From contig NZ_JAKFZS010000004.1 of assembly GCF_021654285.1 (NCBI RefSeq), positions 62,001-126,000 on the forward strand: DNA of 64,000 bases, given 5' to 3'. The DNA comes from Pseudoalteromonas luteoviolacea. GTDB taxonomy: Bacteria; Pseudomonadota; Gammaproteobacteria; Enterobacterales; Alteromonadaceae. The position numbers and the translations under genes are program-made. The notes beneath the pieces were generated by a model. The model was not told where the DNA came from. It saw only the letters and a program-made list of their open reading frames with translations, and did no database searches. Below, piece by piece: positions 17,326-26,190 of this stretch; position 1 is the first letter of the stretch, and every line of letters starts with the position of its first letter.

Positions 17326-18168
17326 ATGAAAAAGTTTACTCCCCCTGAAAATTGGCAAAATCAATTGTTTGCGCAAGCCCCTTTTGCGCATTTACAGGCA
17401 ATATTTAATTTACAAGCCTTTGATACCTGGCCAAGCTTTGAGTGGTTAAATGCACAGACCAACCAGCAAAACGCACAGGGTAAACACGTTGTTTTTACTG
17501 AAAACAGTAAGCTGGAAGAAGAAACACGTTACTATGAGGAGATCATTGCGCAAACCGGTCAGGTACCGACACGAGAGCATAACTGGCATGACTTTTTTGG
17601 GGCGATGATCTGGTGCTTATTTCCAAAAACCAAAAGTCTACTTAATAAACTCCACATTGAAGAAATAGCACTGCACGGCTTAAAAGAGCGCAGTCGCAAA
17701 CGCAATGCGTTAACCTTGTTTGATGAATGCGGATTAGTACTCGCGGTGCCTCATATGCAATGGCAAGAAGATTTGCGTTCGCATTTATGGCATGACGCGT
17801 TCTTTGTGCAAAAGGATAAGTGGCATGCAGAAGCTCTGCCTTTCGTTTTTGGTCATGCCAATTACGAAATGCTGACTAACCCGTTTATCGGCCTAACGGG
17901 CAAGTTGCTGTGTATTCAAGTTGACGAGTCTTTTACTGCTCTCCCTCTACTTGAGCAATATGCGCACTTGGATAGCCGCTTGGTTGAGTTGATCACAATG
18001 GATAAGGTGCTGGATGACAATAAACAGATGTCACCCATTCCGTTGTTGGGCATACCTGATTGGCACTATGACACGCAAGATGAAGCATTTTATGCGGATG
18101 AAAGCTACTTTAGGCCTAAGAGAAGGAAGATAAGTGATAGTAGTAAACGGACTGAAAAAACGCTTTAA
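17326..18168 (+). CDS. DUF3025 domain-containing protein
   Basis: A 280-residue soluble protein with no signal peptide. It resembles DUF3025, a proteobacterial family of unknown function. Recognisable features are the aromatic-rich WHDFFGAMIWCLFPKTK and a region with many His, Trp and acidic residues (HMQWQEDLRSHLWHDAFF). Its last 35 bp overlap the ABC ATPase gene that starts at 18134, so the two are probably translated together. Confidence 0.75.
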   Translation: MKKFTPPENWQNQLFAQAPFAHLQAIFNLQAFDTWPSFEWLNAQTNQQNAQGKHVVFTENSKLEEETRYYEEIIAQTGQVPTREHNWHDFFGAMIWCLFPKTKSLLNKLHIEEIALHGLKERSRKRNALTLFDECGLVLAVPHMQWQEDLRSHLWHDAFFVQKDKWHAEALPFVFGHANYEMLTNPFIGLTGKLLCIQVDESFTALPLLEQYAHLDSRLVELITMDKVLDDNKQMSPIPLLGIPDWHYDTQDEAFYADESYFRPKRRKISDSSKRTEKTL

Positions 18169-18922
18169 GCTCGCCAAAGAGTTAGAAAATACCACCAGTC
18201 GTGGCGACGCAAGGCAGCGTGATGGTTTCTTTCATTCTGTGGAAGATGTGTCTTTTCGCTGTGATAGAGGTGAAGTATTGGGGCTGCTAGGCCCCAATGG
18301 TGCGGGAAAAACCACCACGTTACGCATGTTATCAACTGCGCTCAAGCCTGATGCTGGCAGCATTGAAATATCTGGACATAACATTGTCAAGCACCCCTTG
18401 AAAGGTCGAAAAGCCATTGGCTTTTTATCTGGTACAACAGGTTTATATGGTCGTTTAACGGCAAAAGAGAATGTCGAGTACTTTGCTAAATTGCATGGTT
18501 TGAAAGGCAAAGCCCTCAAAGTGCGCTGTGATGAATTGTTTAGTCAATTAGCAATGGACGACTTTTTAGATAAACGCGCTGAGCATTTATCAACAGGCAT
18601 GAAGCAAAAAACCAATATTGCCCGAGCAGTGGTACATCAACCCGATGTGGTTGTGCTGGATGAGCCAACTACAGGCTTAGATATTATGACCAAGCAAACC
18701 ATTATTCAGTTTATTCGTGAGCTCAAATCTGCACATACCCCAGTGGTGTTTTCTACGCATCACCTTGATGAAATCGCTTTATTATGTGATAGCGTGTGCT
18801 TAATAGATAAGGGGCAAAGTCGTTTTTCTGGCAGCATAGACGCGTTTAAAACAGCAGGGCAGAGTACTGAGCTAAACGATGCGTTTTTGAATATTGTTAA
18901 TCACGGATGTGCAGATGTTTGA
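18134..18922 (+). CDS. natA: ABC exporter ATP-binding protein, NatA type
   Basis: A 262-residue ABC ATPase. Walker A is GPNGAGKTT, the Q-loop region is SGTTGLYGRLT, the signature is LSTGMKQKTNIARA, Walker B is VVVLDEPTTGLD and the switch His is in FSTHHLDE. The domain order and the NatB-like permease downstream suggest a Na+ or small-molecule exporter, but the substrate is not readable. The GTG start at 18134 is supported by AGGAAGA just upstream, within the end of the DUF3025 gene. The stop overlaps the permease start by 8 bp. Confidence 0.88.
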   Translation: MIVVNGLKKRFKLAKELENTTSRGDARQRDGFFHSVEDVSFRCDRGEVLGLLGPNGAGKTTTLRMLSTALKPDAGSIEISGHNIVKHPLKGRKAIGFLSGTTGLYGRLTAKENVEYFAKLHGLKGKALKVRCDELFSQLAMDDFLDKRAEHLSTGMKQKTNIARAVVHQPDVVVLDEPTTGLDIMTKQTIIQFIRELKSAHTPVVFSTHHLDEIALLCDSVCLIDKGQSRFSGSIDAFKTAGQSTELNDAFLNIVNHGCADV

Positions 18923-20126
18923 AGTGTTTTTAAAAGAAGTCAAAGAGCTACTGCGTGATAGAAAAACCCTGTTTTTTGTCATTGCCCTGCCCATCGTTAT
19001 CTTTCCTATTTTATTTGCTTTGCTAGGGTTTTTAGCGTCAAAGACCACCTTTGAAGCGGAGCAAAAGGTGCATACTTACTACCTTGCTAATGCAGAGCTT
19101 TCTCCAGAGTTTACACAAATGCTGTTTTATCATAAAAGCTTTAAACCGTATGAAGGGGATGAGCAGTTTGACAGCATCGAGGCATTAAAAGCCGCTGTAA
19201 AGGCGGGGAAAATAGATGTCGGTATTGAGATCCCTAAGCAGCAAGATAAGCAAGTGAGTGTCACACCAGAGCAAGCCGTTTGGCATGTGGTATTTAATGA
19301 TGCCCAATCGATTAACTTTGTATATAAGCGATTGGAAAAGCTGATTAATAAATACGCCGCAGGCATTCGCTCTGCGACGTTAGAAGCTTTAGGGGCGCCT
19401 AAAGCGCATCATAGTGCAATTCTAAAACCGATCACCATTACCAAAGTCGATACCGCAGATAAGCGTGAAAATTACGGTGAAAAGCTCGGTGCATTAATTC
19501 CTTATATGTTGATCCCGCTTGTTTTAATGGGCGCAAGTTACCCAGCGATTGATTTGGGGGCAGGGGAAAAAGAGCGGGGCACCCTTGAAACCTTGTTGTT
19601 GACCCCTGTGACGCGTACGCAACTGGTATTGGGTAAGTTTTTAACAATATTGGCAAGCTCCATCGCCTGTGCCTTGGTGACCGTCTCTAGCATGGCTATT
19701 TGGATAAGTATTGCGAGCGGAATAGGGGTGTTAGACACCATCAAAGACGCTTTTTCTAGCGTGACACTTGGGGACTTTATGCTGATTTTTGCACTGTTAC
19801 TGCCTGTGGCTGTGATGCTCTCATCCTTGGTGTTGGCAATTTCAATCTATGCACGTTCGTTCAAAGAGGCGCAAAACTATATGGGGCCGCTGAGCATGCT
19901 GGTGTTTGTGCCCATTGTCGTGTCAGTGATGCCGAATATGTCGCTTAATACCACTACGGCTTGGATCCCCATTACCAACGTATCCTTAGCGATTAAAGAG
20001 ATCATCAAAGGCACCGTAGACTACAGTGCCGTGGTGATGATTTTTGTTGCCTCAGCACTGCTTGCTGGGGCATTGCTGATGTTTTGTATACGCTGGTTTA
20101 GCAAAGAGTCTGTGTTATTTAGATAG
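18915..20126 (+). CDS. natB: ABC exporter permease, NatB type
   Basis: A 403-residue inner-membrane permease. One N-terminal transmembrane helix (about 20-42) is followed by a large extracytoplasmic domain (about 45-195), then six hydrophobic segments. GAGEKERGTLETLLLTPV is the cytoplasmic coupling motif typical of ABC-2 permeases. The ATG at 18915, overlapping the ATPase stop by 8 bp, is preferred to the in-frame TTG at 18894. It works with the preceding ATPase; the exported substrate is unknown. Confidence 0.88.
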   Translation: MFEVFLKEVKELLRDRKTLFFVIALPIVIFPILFALLGFLASKTTFEAEQKVHTYYLANAELSPEFTQMLFYHKSFKPYEGDEQFDSIEALKAAVKAGKIDVGIEIPKQQDKQVSVTPEQAVWHVVFNDAQSINFVYKRLEKLINKYAAGIRSATLEALGAPKAHHSAILKPITITKVDTADKRENYGEKLGALIPYMLIPLVLMGASYPAIDLGAGEKERGTLETLLLTPVTRTQLVLGKFLTILASSIACALVTVSSMAIWISIASGIGVLDTIKDAFSSVTLGDFMLIFALLLPVAVMLSSLVLAISIYARSFKEAQNYMGPLSMLVFVPIVVSVMPNMSLNTTTAWIPITNVSLAIKEIIKGTVDYSAVVMIFVASALLAGALLMFCIRWFSKESVLFR

Positions 20127-20129
20127 CAA

Positions 20130-20930
20130 TTAGGCGGCTTTAACGCCGTCTAAATTTTGTGTGTCTAACTCAACGACGTTCAATACTTTTTGTATATCAG
20201 ACCAGTGCAGTAATTCAATGCGGCCTTGCTCGTTTTCAACAAGTGCCGTGCAGTTTTCTATCCAGTCGCCATCATTGCAATACACAATGCCGTCGGTGAC
20301 ATTAATTCTGGGCTGGTGAATGTGGCCACAGATAATGCCATCCATGCCTTGTTTTTTTGCTTCGTGCACAGCGGCTTGCTCAAATGCCGCAATCGCTGCG
20401 CGCGCTTTATGCACTCGGTTTTTAAGCCAAGAAGCCAGCGACCAATAGTGTCCGCCATAGAGCTTACGCACACGATTGGTCCAACGATTTAAAAACAGCA
20501 AAAAGTCATAGGCTTGATCGCCAATAATACTGATTAATTTGTTGTAGCGGGTGGCTGAATCAAAGTCATCGCCGTGTAGCAATAAGAAACGCTTACCTGC
20601 AGAGGTGGTATGTACGTATGTGTGGTGCACTTCAACATTAAACAGTGTCATATCCACATAATTGCGAAACGTCTCGTCGTGGTTACCCGGGATATAAATA
20701 ACACGCGTACCGGACTCAGCTTTTTTCTGAATACATTCTAAAACTTGATAGTGGCTCGGGTGCCAGTAAAACTGCCTTTTTAAAGACCAAAGATCCACGA
20801 TATCACCCACTAAATACAGGGTATCGCAGCGCGTGCAATTTAAGAAGTCTAATAAGAATTCAGCCTTACAGTCTTTATAGCCAAGGTGCACATCTGAAAT
20901 CCATATGCTGGGGTAGTAAGTTTGCTCCAT
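20130..20930 (-). CDS. LpxH-like calcineurin-type metallophosphoesterase
   Basis: A 266-residue dinuclear metallophosphoesterase similar to UDP-2,3-diacylglucosamine diphosphatases. Metal motifs in order: WISDVHLG, LVGDIVD, PGNHDE, LLLHGDDFD and CGHIHQPR. The start is set at the ATG at 20930 because the upstream in-frame codon at 20945 is TTG without a better RBS. Typical LpxH is about 240 residues; this one has a longer C terminus and lies away from the usual neighbours, so it may be a paralogue rather than the essential lipid A enzyme. Convergent with the exporter operon, 3 bp away. Confidence 0.8.
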   Translation of the reverse strand: MEQTYYPSIWISDVHLGYKDCKAEFLLDFLNCTRCDTLYLVGDIVDLWSLKRQFYWHPSHYQVLECIQKKAESGTRVIYIPGNHDETFRNYVDMTLFNVEVHHTYVHTTSAGKRFLLLHGDDFDSATRYNKLISIIGDQAYDFLLFLNRWTNRVRKLYGGHYWSLASWLKNRVHKARAAIAAFEQAAVHEAKKQGMDGIICGHIHQPRINVTDGIVYCNDGDWIENCTALVENEQGRIELLHWSDIQKVLNVVELDTQNLDGVKAA

Positions 20931-21041
20931 CTTGTTTACTCTCAAGCGTAATAATGTCTACGGTAAAGGCACGAGATGACAAACTTTTATCAGTATTGAG
21001 ACGCTAAGATGACATTTTCTGCAAAGGTAGCAGGTAAAACA

Positions 21042-21068
21042 AAAAACGCGCCATTTAGGCGCGTTTTT
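21042..21068 (-). terminator. Terminator of proS
   Basis: A perfect 11-bp stem (21042-21052 with 21058-21068), 5-nt loop, with A- and T-runs on both sides, directly after the proS stop on the minus strand. Confidence 0.9.
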
Positions 21069-21082
21069 AAAATGGGGGAGAG

Positions 21083-22804
21083 TTAAGCCATTAGCTTAGA
21101 GATTTCAGCAACTGCTGAATCAATGTCTAACATGACTTTTTCACCAGTACGGCGGTTTTTCAGCTCAACCTGATTGTTATCAAGGTTACGCTCACCAATG
21201 ACTAAGGTGAATGGTACACCCACGAGTTCCATATCGTTGAACATGACACCTGGGCGCTCTTTACGATCGTCAAACAATACTTCAAGACCTGCTGCTTTTA
21301 AGTCCGCATAGAACTTTTCTGCGATATCAGGAATGCGGTGAGACTTGTGCATATTCATCGGAACGATTGCGATGTCGAATGGTGCAAGGGCTTGAGGCCA
21401 CTTAATACCAAACTTATCGTGGTTTTGTTCAATCGCCGCAGCCACGATACGTGATACACCAATACCGTAACAACCCATGGTCATGACTTGGTTTTTACCA
21501 CTTTCGCCTAGTACGCCTGCATTCATTGCTTCTGAATACTTGCTACCAAGCTGGAAGATATGGCCTACTTCAATACCGCGTTTGATTTGTAAAGTACCTT
21601 GACCACACGGGCTTGGATCGCCTTCAACTACGTTACGAATGTCAGCCGTTGTGAACTCAGCGACATCGCGGCCCCAGTTAATACCACTGTAGTGCACACC
21701 ATCTTTGTTTGCACCGGCAACAAAGTCAGACATAACAGCAGCGCTGTGGTCAACAATCACTGGCATATCAAGGCCAACTGGACCAAGTGAACCAGGTTTT
21801 GCGCCAATTGCAGCAACGATGTCTTCTTCTTTTGCCATTTCAAGCGGAGAGTCAACAAGCGGTAGCTTTTCAGCTTTTAGCTCGTTTAATTCGTGATCGC
21901 CACGAACGATTAATGCAACCAGACCACGCTCACCGTCTTCGTTTTCAGCGCCGTATACAATCAGTGTTTTAACGCCTTTGTGCGCTTTAACACCGTGTTG
22001 TTCAGCAAGCTCTGCGATGGTTTTTGCGTTCGGTGTATCGAAAGTATTTAGTTCTTTGCTTGGCTCTGCGCGCTCAGTTGAAGGCGCCAGTGCTTCAGCT
22101 TTTTCGATGTTTGCTGCGTAATCACTTTCAGTGCTAAATGCAATCGCATCTTCACCAGACTCAGCAAGTACGTGGAATTCGTGTGATACGCTACCACCAA
22201 TTGAACCTGTGTCAGCAATAACTGGACGGTAATCTAGACCTAGACGCTCAAAAATATTGCAGTATGCTTGGTGCATCACTTGATATGTTTTTTCAAGACA
22301 AGCGTCATCTAGGTGGAAAGAGTAAGCATCTTTCATGGTGAATTCACGTGCACGCATTACACCAAAACGCGGACGAACTTCATCACGTACTTTAGTTTGT
22401 ACTTGATAAAGTGTTAAAGGCAATTGCTTATAGCTGCTTACTTCTTTACGTACAAAGTCAGTGATCACTTCTTCGTGCGTTGGGCCAAGTGCAAATGGAC
22501 GATTGTGGCGATCGGTAATTCTTAGTAGTTCAGGACCAAACTGTTCCCAGCGGCCAGATTCTTCCCACAGATCAGCAGGCTGAATGACAGGCATCAACAT
22601 TTCGATTGCGCCAGCTTTTTCCATTTCCTCGCGTACAATAGTTTCTACGTTACGAAGTACTTTTAAACCTGACGGCAACCAAGTGTATAAACCTGAAGCG
22701 AGTTTGCGGATCATACCCGCACGTAGCATTAGCTGGTGGCTGACCACCTCGGCATCAGAAGGCGTCTCTTTAAGAGTCGCTAAAATATATTGACTGGTAC
22801 GCAT
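21083..22804 (-). CDS. proS: Prolyl-tRNA synthetase
   Basis: A 573-residue class II aminoacyl-tRNA synthetase that charges tRNA-Pro. N-terminal [15 protein letters not shown] and [20 protein letters not shown] are typical of the bacterial type. Motif 2 is in [19 protein letters not shown], and motif 3 is in GCYGIGVSR. The insertion (editing) domain lies at about 230-400. The length matches E. coli ProS. The ATG at 22804 is chosen over an upstream TTG. It is followed by a strong terminator. Confidence 0.97.
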   Translation of the reverse strand: MRTSQYILATLKETPSDAEVVSHQLMLRAGMIRKLASGLYTWLPSGLKVLRNVETIVREEMEKAGAIEMLMPVIQPADLWEESGRWEQFGPELLRITDRHNRPFALGPTHEEVITDFVRKEVSSYKQLPLTLYQVQTKVRDEVRPRFGVMRAREFTMKDAYSFHLDDACLEKTYQVMHQAYCNIFERLGLDYRPVIADTGSIGGSVSHEFHVLAESGEDAIAFSTESDYAANIEKAEALAPSTERAEPSKELNTFDTPNAKTIAELAEQHGVKAHKGVKTLIVYGAENEDGERGLVALIVRGDHELNELKAEKLPLVDSPLEMAKEEDIVAAIGAKPGSLGPVGLDMPVIVDHSAAVMSDFVAGANKDGVHYSGINWGRDVAEFTTADIRNVVEGDPSPCGQGTLQIKRGIEVGHIFQLGSKYSEAMNAGVLGESGKNQVMTMGCYGIGVSRIVAAAIEQNHDKFGIKWPQALAPFDIAIVPMNMHKSHRIPDIAEKFYADLKAAGLEVLFDDRKERPGVMFNDMELVGVPFTLVIGERNLDNNQVELKNRRTGEKVMLDIDSAVAEISKLMA

Positions 22805-22898
22805 GCTTGTTCCGTTCAATGTTATGTGTTTTTAATTAGGCACGTAGTTTAACAGTGCCTAAGGTGCTAAAAAAGAGTTATTTTCGCTGTAAAGATAT

Positions 22899-23630
22899 TT
22901 ATTCTTGTGGTTTTTTGGCTGTTTGCGGTTTCTCTGCGCTCACTTCGATGACATGGTTATGCTCATCTTCAACTTGCCAGCGAATATTGAATTCGTACAG
23001 ACTCATGCCATAGCTTTGTGTTTGTTGTTTTTTCTTTTTATAGGCAGGTCTTGGATCTTGCTTTAAGACGTTGCTGATAAAGCTCATTAGCTCGGGATAT
23101 TGACGCTGCTTTTCGATAAAGTCTTGGGCTTGCTCACTAAATGACACCGTCATTTCGGTTTCAGGGCGCGTATCGGCAAATCCTGCCGAGGCACCTTGCA
23201 GTGCATCTGAATAGGGCAGATAAGGCTTTATATCCACGATTGGCGTGCCATCGAGTAAATCTATGCCAGAGAGCAGCAGCGCCAATTGGCCATTTTTATA
23301 TTCAACACCTTCTAGCTTGACTGCACTCATGCCAATGCCATTTGGCCTAAAGGTTGCGCGGGTAGCAAATACGCCTTTGCGCTCATTACCGCCTAGCCTT
23401 GGTGGGCGAACTAGCGCCGAATAGCCTTTGTCAGCGGTTTCGTGAAATCTAAATAGCAGCCAAAGGTGGGTGAACTCTTCAATGCCTCGCACAAATTCTT
23501 CACGGTTAAATGCCTCGCTGAATATCAGCTTTGCGGTGGCCTCTGGTACCAGTCTTGGTTGTCTTGGAATGGCAAACTTTTGCTTATAAGGGGATTCTAT
23601 ATGGCCAATGGCTTCAACTTCAAATTGCAC
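22899..23630 (-). CDS. trmO: tRNA (N6-threonylcarbamoyladenosine37-N6)-methyltransferase TrmO
   Basis: A 243-residue member of the TsaA/YaeB family that methylates t6A at position 37 of some tRNAs. Recognised motifs are GHIESPYKQKFAIPRQ at the N terminus, LWLLFRFHE, NGIGMSAVKLE, GIDLLDGTPIVDIKPY and the C-terminal DPRPAYKKKK with SYGMSLYEFNI. The start codon is GTG. It follows proS as in many gammaproteobacteria, but its own start lies beyond proS, so they are transcribed in the order trmO then proS. Confidence 0.93.
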   Translation of the reverse strand: MQFEVEAIGHIESPYKQKFAIPRQPRLVPEATAKLIFSEAFNREEFVRGIEEFTHLWLLFRFHETADKGYSALVRPPRLGGNERKGVFATRATFRPNGIGMSAVKLEGVEYKNGQLALLLSGIDLLDGTPIVDIKPYLPYSDALQGASAGFADTRPETEMTVSFSEQAQDFIEKQRQYPELMSFISNVLKQDPRPAYKKKKQQTQSYGMSLYEFNIRWQVEDEHNHVIEVSAEKPQTAKKPQE

Positions 23631-23724
23631 GATAGCAGGCTCTGTGGATTAAAAGCCGTATTGTATCGCTTTGTATATGGCGCAACAAATTTATATTTTA
23701 TAACAGGGCGTGTAATAAAGTGTA

Positions 23725-24228
23725 ATGTACACCGGAAAAATTACCCGCATAATTATCCTAAAAAACGAAATGGATAAAGCGATGTACTTTGCGCGATTTG
23801 GCGAGCTGATGTTAACGAGTGATGAAATGGAACTAATTGGTGAAAGAGCCCTTGGTTTTAAAAACAGCATTACCCCTATCTCGAGTGAACAGGGTAAGCG
23901 CACAAGCTTAAATAAGCCAACTCACAGTAATGAAGAAATTTCTGCGTTTATGGAAATTGCAATTCGTGCATGCAAAAAGCACCTTTGCCAAAATAGCCCG
24001 ATCCGCAGCGCGGTAATCTTGGAGCTGCAAAAAAACCGGCAAGTCCTGATGAATACCTTTGGTGGCATCAAAGAAGGCCGCATTAGCCCATGTAAACTTA
24101 GCCCTGTATTGCAATCCTACACAGAGTCTATTTCTGCCAAGCTACTTCCTGACACCTTGTTGCCAGCCAGTGATTTAAAAACTGCGGTGAGTACAATCTT
24201 ATTTGAAGTAGCGAGGGAGAGTGTGTAA
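23725..24228 (+). CDS. Hypothetical protein, orphan
   Basis: I do not recognise this 167-residue protein. It has no signal peptide or membrane segment and looks soluble and alpha-helical, with two Cys (CKKHLC) and a basic middle. Candidate starts are 23725, 23770 and 23782; the last (MYFARFGEL) has GGATAAAG upstream. It is not in an operon: it diverges from trmO and is followed by 331 bp of non-coding DNA. Confidence 0.6.
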   Translation: MYTGKITRIIILKNEMDKAMYFARFGELMLTSDEMELIGERALGFKNSITPISSEQGKRTSLNKPTHSNEEISAFMEIAIRACKKHLCQNSPIRSAVILELQKNRQVLMNTFGGIKEGRISPCKLSPVLQSYTESISAKLLPDTLLPASDLKTAVSTILFEVARESV

Positions 24229-24559
24229 CACGCTCTCTGTTTAATCTTTTATGGCTTTATTTGGCACGGCTTTTCGCCGCAAATGGAGTGTTTAAAACTG
24301 TTAATTGTCCCCATGTGTCCATAAATTTGGTAATTCCTTAAGTCTATACATTCTCCAGTACTAAGTTTCTTTTGCGAATATAGACGTACATTGCTTGTTG
24401 TTGAAGTAAGTCGAAATACATTACCTTTATTAAATCGTGAATGAGCGTAAAATTTATTAGGTTCTATGCGATATGCGCTTGGCCGGTAGAGAATAAATTA
24501 GGACAGGCACAACTCATTCCTTTAAACTGTTTGATACCCCACAAAGTTAATTCAGCTAG
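24229..24559. other. Intergenic region before the AraC regulator
   Basis: A 331-bp AT-rich gap. A possible 40-codon leader frame (24441-24563) overlaps the regulator's start codon. No terminator or operator was convincing. Confidence 0.3.
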
Positions 24560-25432
24560 ATGACATCAGAACATAAACCAGTTTTAAAGACCTTGTACTA
24601 CGACTCTCAAGTCGTAATGGGGCTCAGGCAGTTTTCTGCGCCTTTTACCTACCAAGATGGCTTAGTTAATGAAGCTCGGTTGATACATATCTTCAAAGGG
24701 CAATCATCTTTAATTTGCGCAGGTAAGACTTTGTCTTTAAAGACGGGGGATACGTTGTTGATGAAGGCTGATAACTTCATTAATCGCTGGTTAGACAGCC
24801 CACAAGGCAATGCAGTTGAATTTGTCGGAGTAAGGTTAACACAGTCGTTAATTCAATCAATATATAAGAATTCATTACCTGAGAGGTTTGTAGGCACTCA
24901 CTTAAATTTAAAGAGTTCAGAATCTGGATCAGCCGCGGTGATCTCAAATCACAAACTACTCATGGGCTATTTTACGCTGTTGAAACAGTACATTGCTCAG
25001 CCAGATGACATGACAGATAGTTTGATTGCTTTAAAGGTACAAGAGCTAATAGAGCTGATCATACAAGCTGACTCAAGCAGCCAAGTTACGCCACTTCTGA
25101 GCGAGCTGTTTTTACCGAACCAACCAAAACTACAGCAGGTTGTACAAGCACATTTATATTCTCCTTTGAAGGTCGATGAAATGGCGTTTTTATGTCATAT
25201 GAGCACATCAACCTTTAATCGAAAATTCAAACAAGTGTATGGTACAAGTGCTAACAAATACCTTGTATTGAAGCGTTTAGAAAAGGCAGAACAGCAAATA
25301 AACACAACCAATAAACGCATTACCGACATTGCACTTGAATGCGGTTTTGAGGAGTTAAGTTATTTTTCAAGGGCATTTAAGCAGCACTTTAACATCACGC
25401 CAACTGAATTGAGAAAAGCCCAGTCTGACTGA
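24560..25432 (+). CDS. AraC-family transcriptional regulator
   Basis: A 290-residue regulator. An N-terminal cupin-like sensing domain (about 20-150) is followed by an AraC-type double helix-turn-helix (about 190-288). The second helix-turn-helix holds the family signature (ITDIALECGFEELSYFSRAF, then FNITPTELR). The effector is unknown. A small membrane protein gene follows after 93 bp on the same strand and is its most likely local target. No clear RBS precedes the ATG at 24560. Confidence 0.88.
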   Translation: MTSEHKPVLKTLYYDSQVVMGLRQFSAPFTYQDGLVNEARLIHIFKGQSSLICAGKTLSLKTGDTLLMKADNFINRWLDSPQGNAVEFVGVRLTQSLIQSIYKNSLPERFVGTHLNLKSSESGSAAVISNHKLLMGYFTLLKQYIAQPDDMTDSLIALKVQELIELIIQADSSSQVTPLLSELFLPNQPKLQQVVQAHLYSPLKVDEMAFLCHMSTSTFNRKFKQVYGTSANKYLVLKRLEKAEQQINTTNKRITDIALECGFEELSYFSRAFKQHFNITPTELRKAQSD

Positions 25433-25525
25433 AAAATATAAATCCGTGACCGAATAGTGCAAGTTAGGTACGGTCAGTTCAAATAAAATGTTTGTCATCA
25501 AATAACAGATAGATAGGCTATTTTT

Positions 25526-25903
25526 ATGATCAAATTCGCACAAGTGTTATGCGGCATGTTTGTACTTATTCTGGGCTCGGCGGCATTAACAGCCATGTTT
25601 TTTCCTGCGATTATTAACGAACCAAGTGGTTTTAACGCAGTGTCAGATTATGGCTTTACTAATTTACGCACATTGGGTGCGCCAACTTTAAGTTTGGCAA
25701 TAATCACCGCCATTGGTATTTATAAAAAAGCGTGGTTGCTGATTTTACCCGCATCGATGTACTTCTTTTTTAATTTTTTCGCGAGAGCCATTTCGGCCGT
25801 GATTGAGGGTTATGATCCCGTGATGCTGTTTGGGCTTATATTTACGTTCACATTGTTTATGCTTTCACAAATTGCGTTACAAGTATTTAGAAAATTAAAC
25901 TGA
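25526..25903 (+). CDS. DUF4345-like small membrane protein
   Basis: A 125-residue inner-membrane protein with four predicted transmembrane helices (about 5-27, 48-66, 70-92, 99-120). It resembles the DUF4345 family, of unknown function. Its position directly behind the AraC regulator suggests co-regulation. It is followed by an inverted repeat at 25955-25991. Confidence 0.65.
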   Translation: MIKFAQVLCGMFVLILGSAALTAMFFPAIINEPSGFNAVSDYGFTNLRTLGAPTLSLAIITAIGIYKKAWLLILPASMYFFFNFFARAISAVIEGYDPVMLFGLIFTFTLFMLSQIALQVFRKLN

Positions 25904-25954
25904 CATGCTTGACATTAAAGTGCATCAATGAAGCTGTAAGATAATCAGCTATAT

Positions 25955-25991
25955 AAGCAATAAAAGCTGGGATAATTCACTTTTATTGCTT
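25955..25991. terminator. Inverted repeat after the DUF4345-like gene
   Basis: A perfect 12-bp stem (25955-25966 with 25980-25991) with a 13-nt loop and A/T-rich arms. Confidence 0.6.
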
Positions 25992-26190
25992 AGAAAACTT
26001 TAAGTTAGAGAAAAATAAGTTCAGGTCAAAACAACGTTTATAGAATGAATCGATTTAAAAGTAATCTTTATTGTTTTTTGTTTGTTTACAGTATGTTTTT
26101 TCTTTGTGTTTTTGAATTTTTTCGTTTGAATAGGGTGTTTTTCTTTAAGTAAAATTAAATTAATTTCATACTACTAATTATTAATATTCA

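Noticed and set aside
26045-26152. 35-codon hydrophobic reading frame before the orphan lipoprotein
   Set aside because: No RBS, very AT-rich DNA that favours Phe/Leu codons by chance, and no conserved motif.
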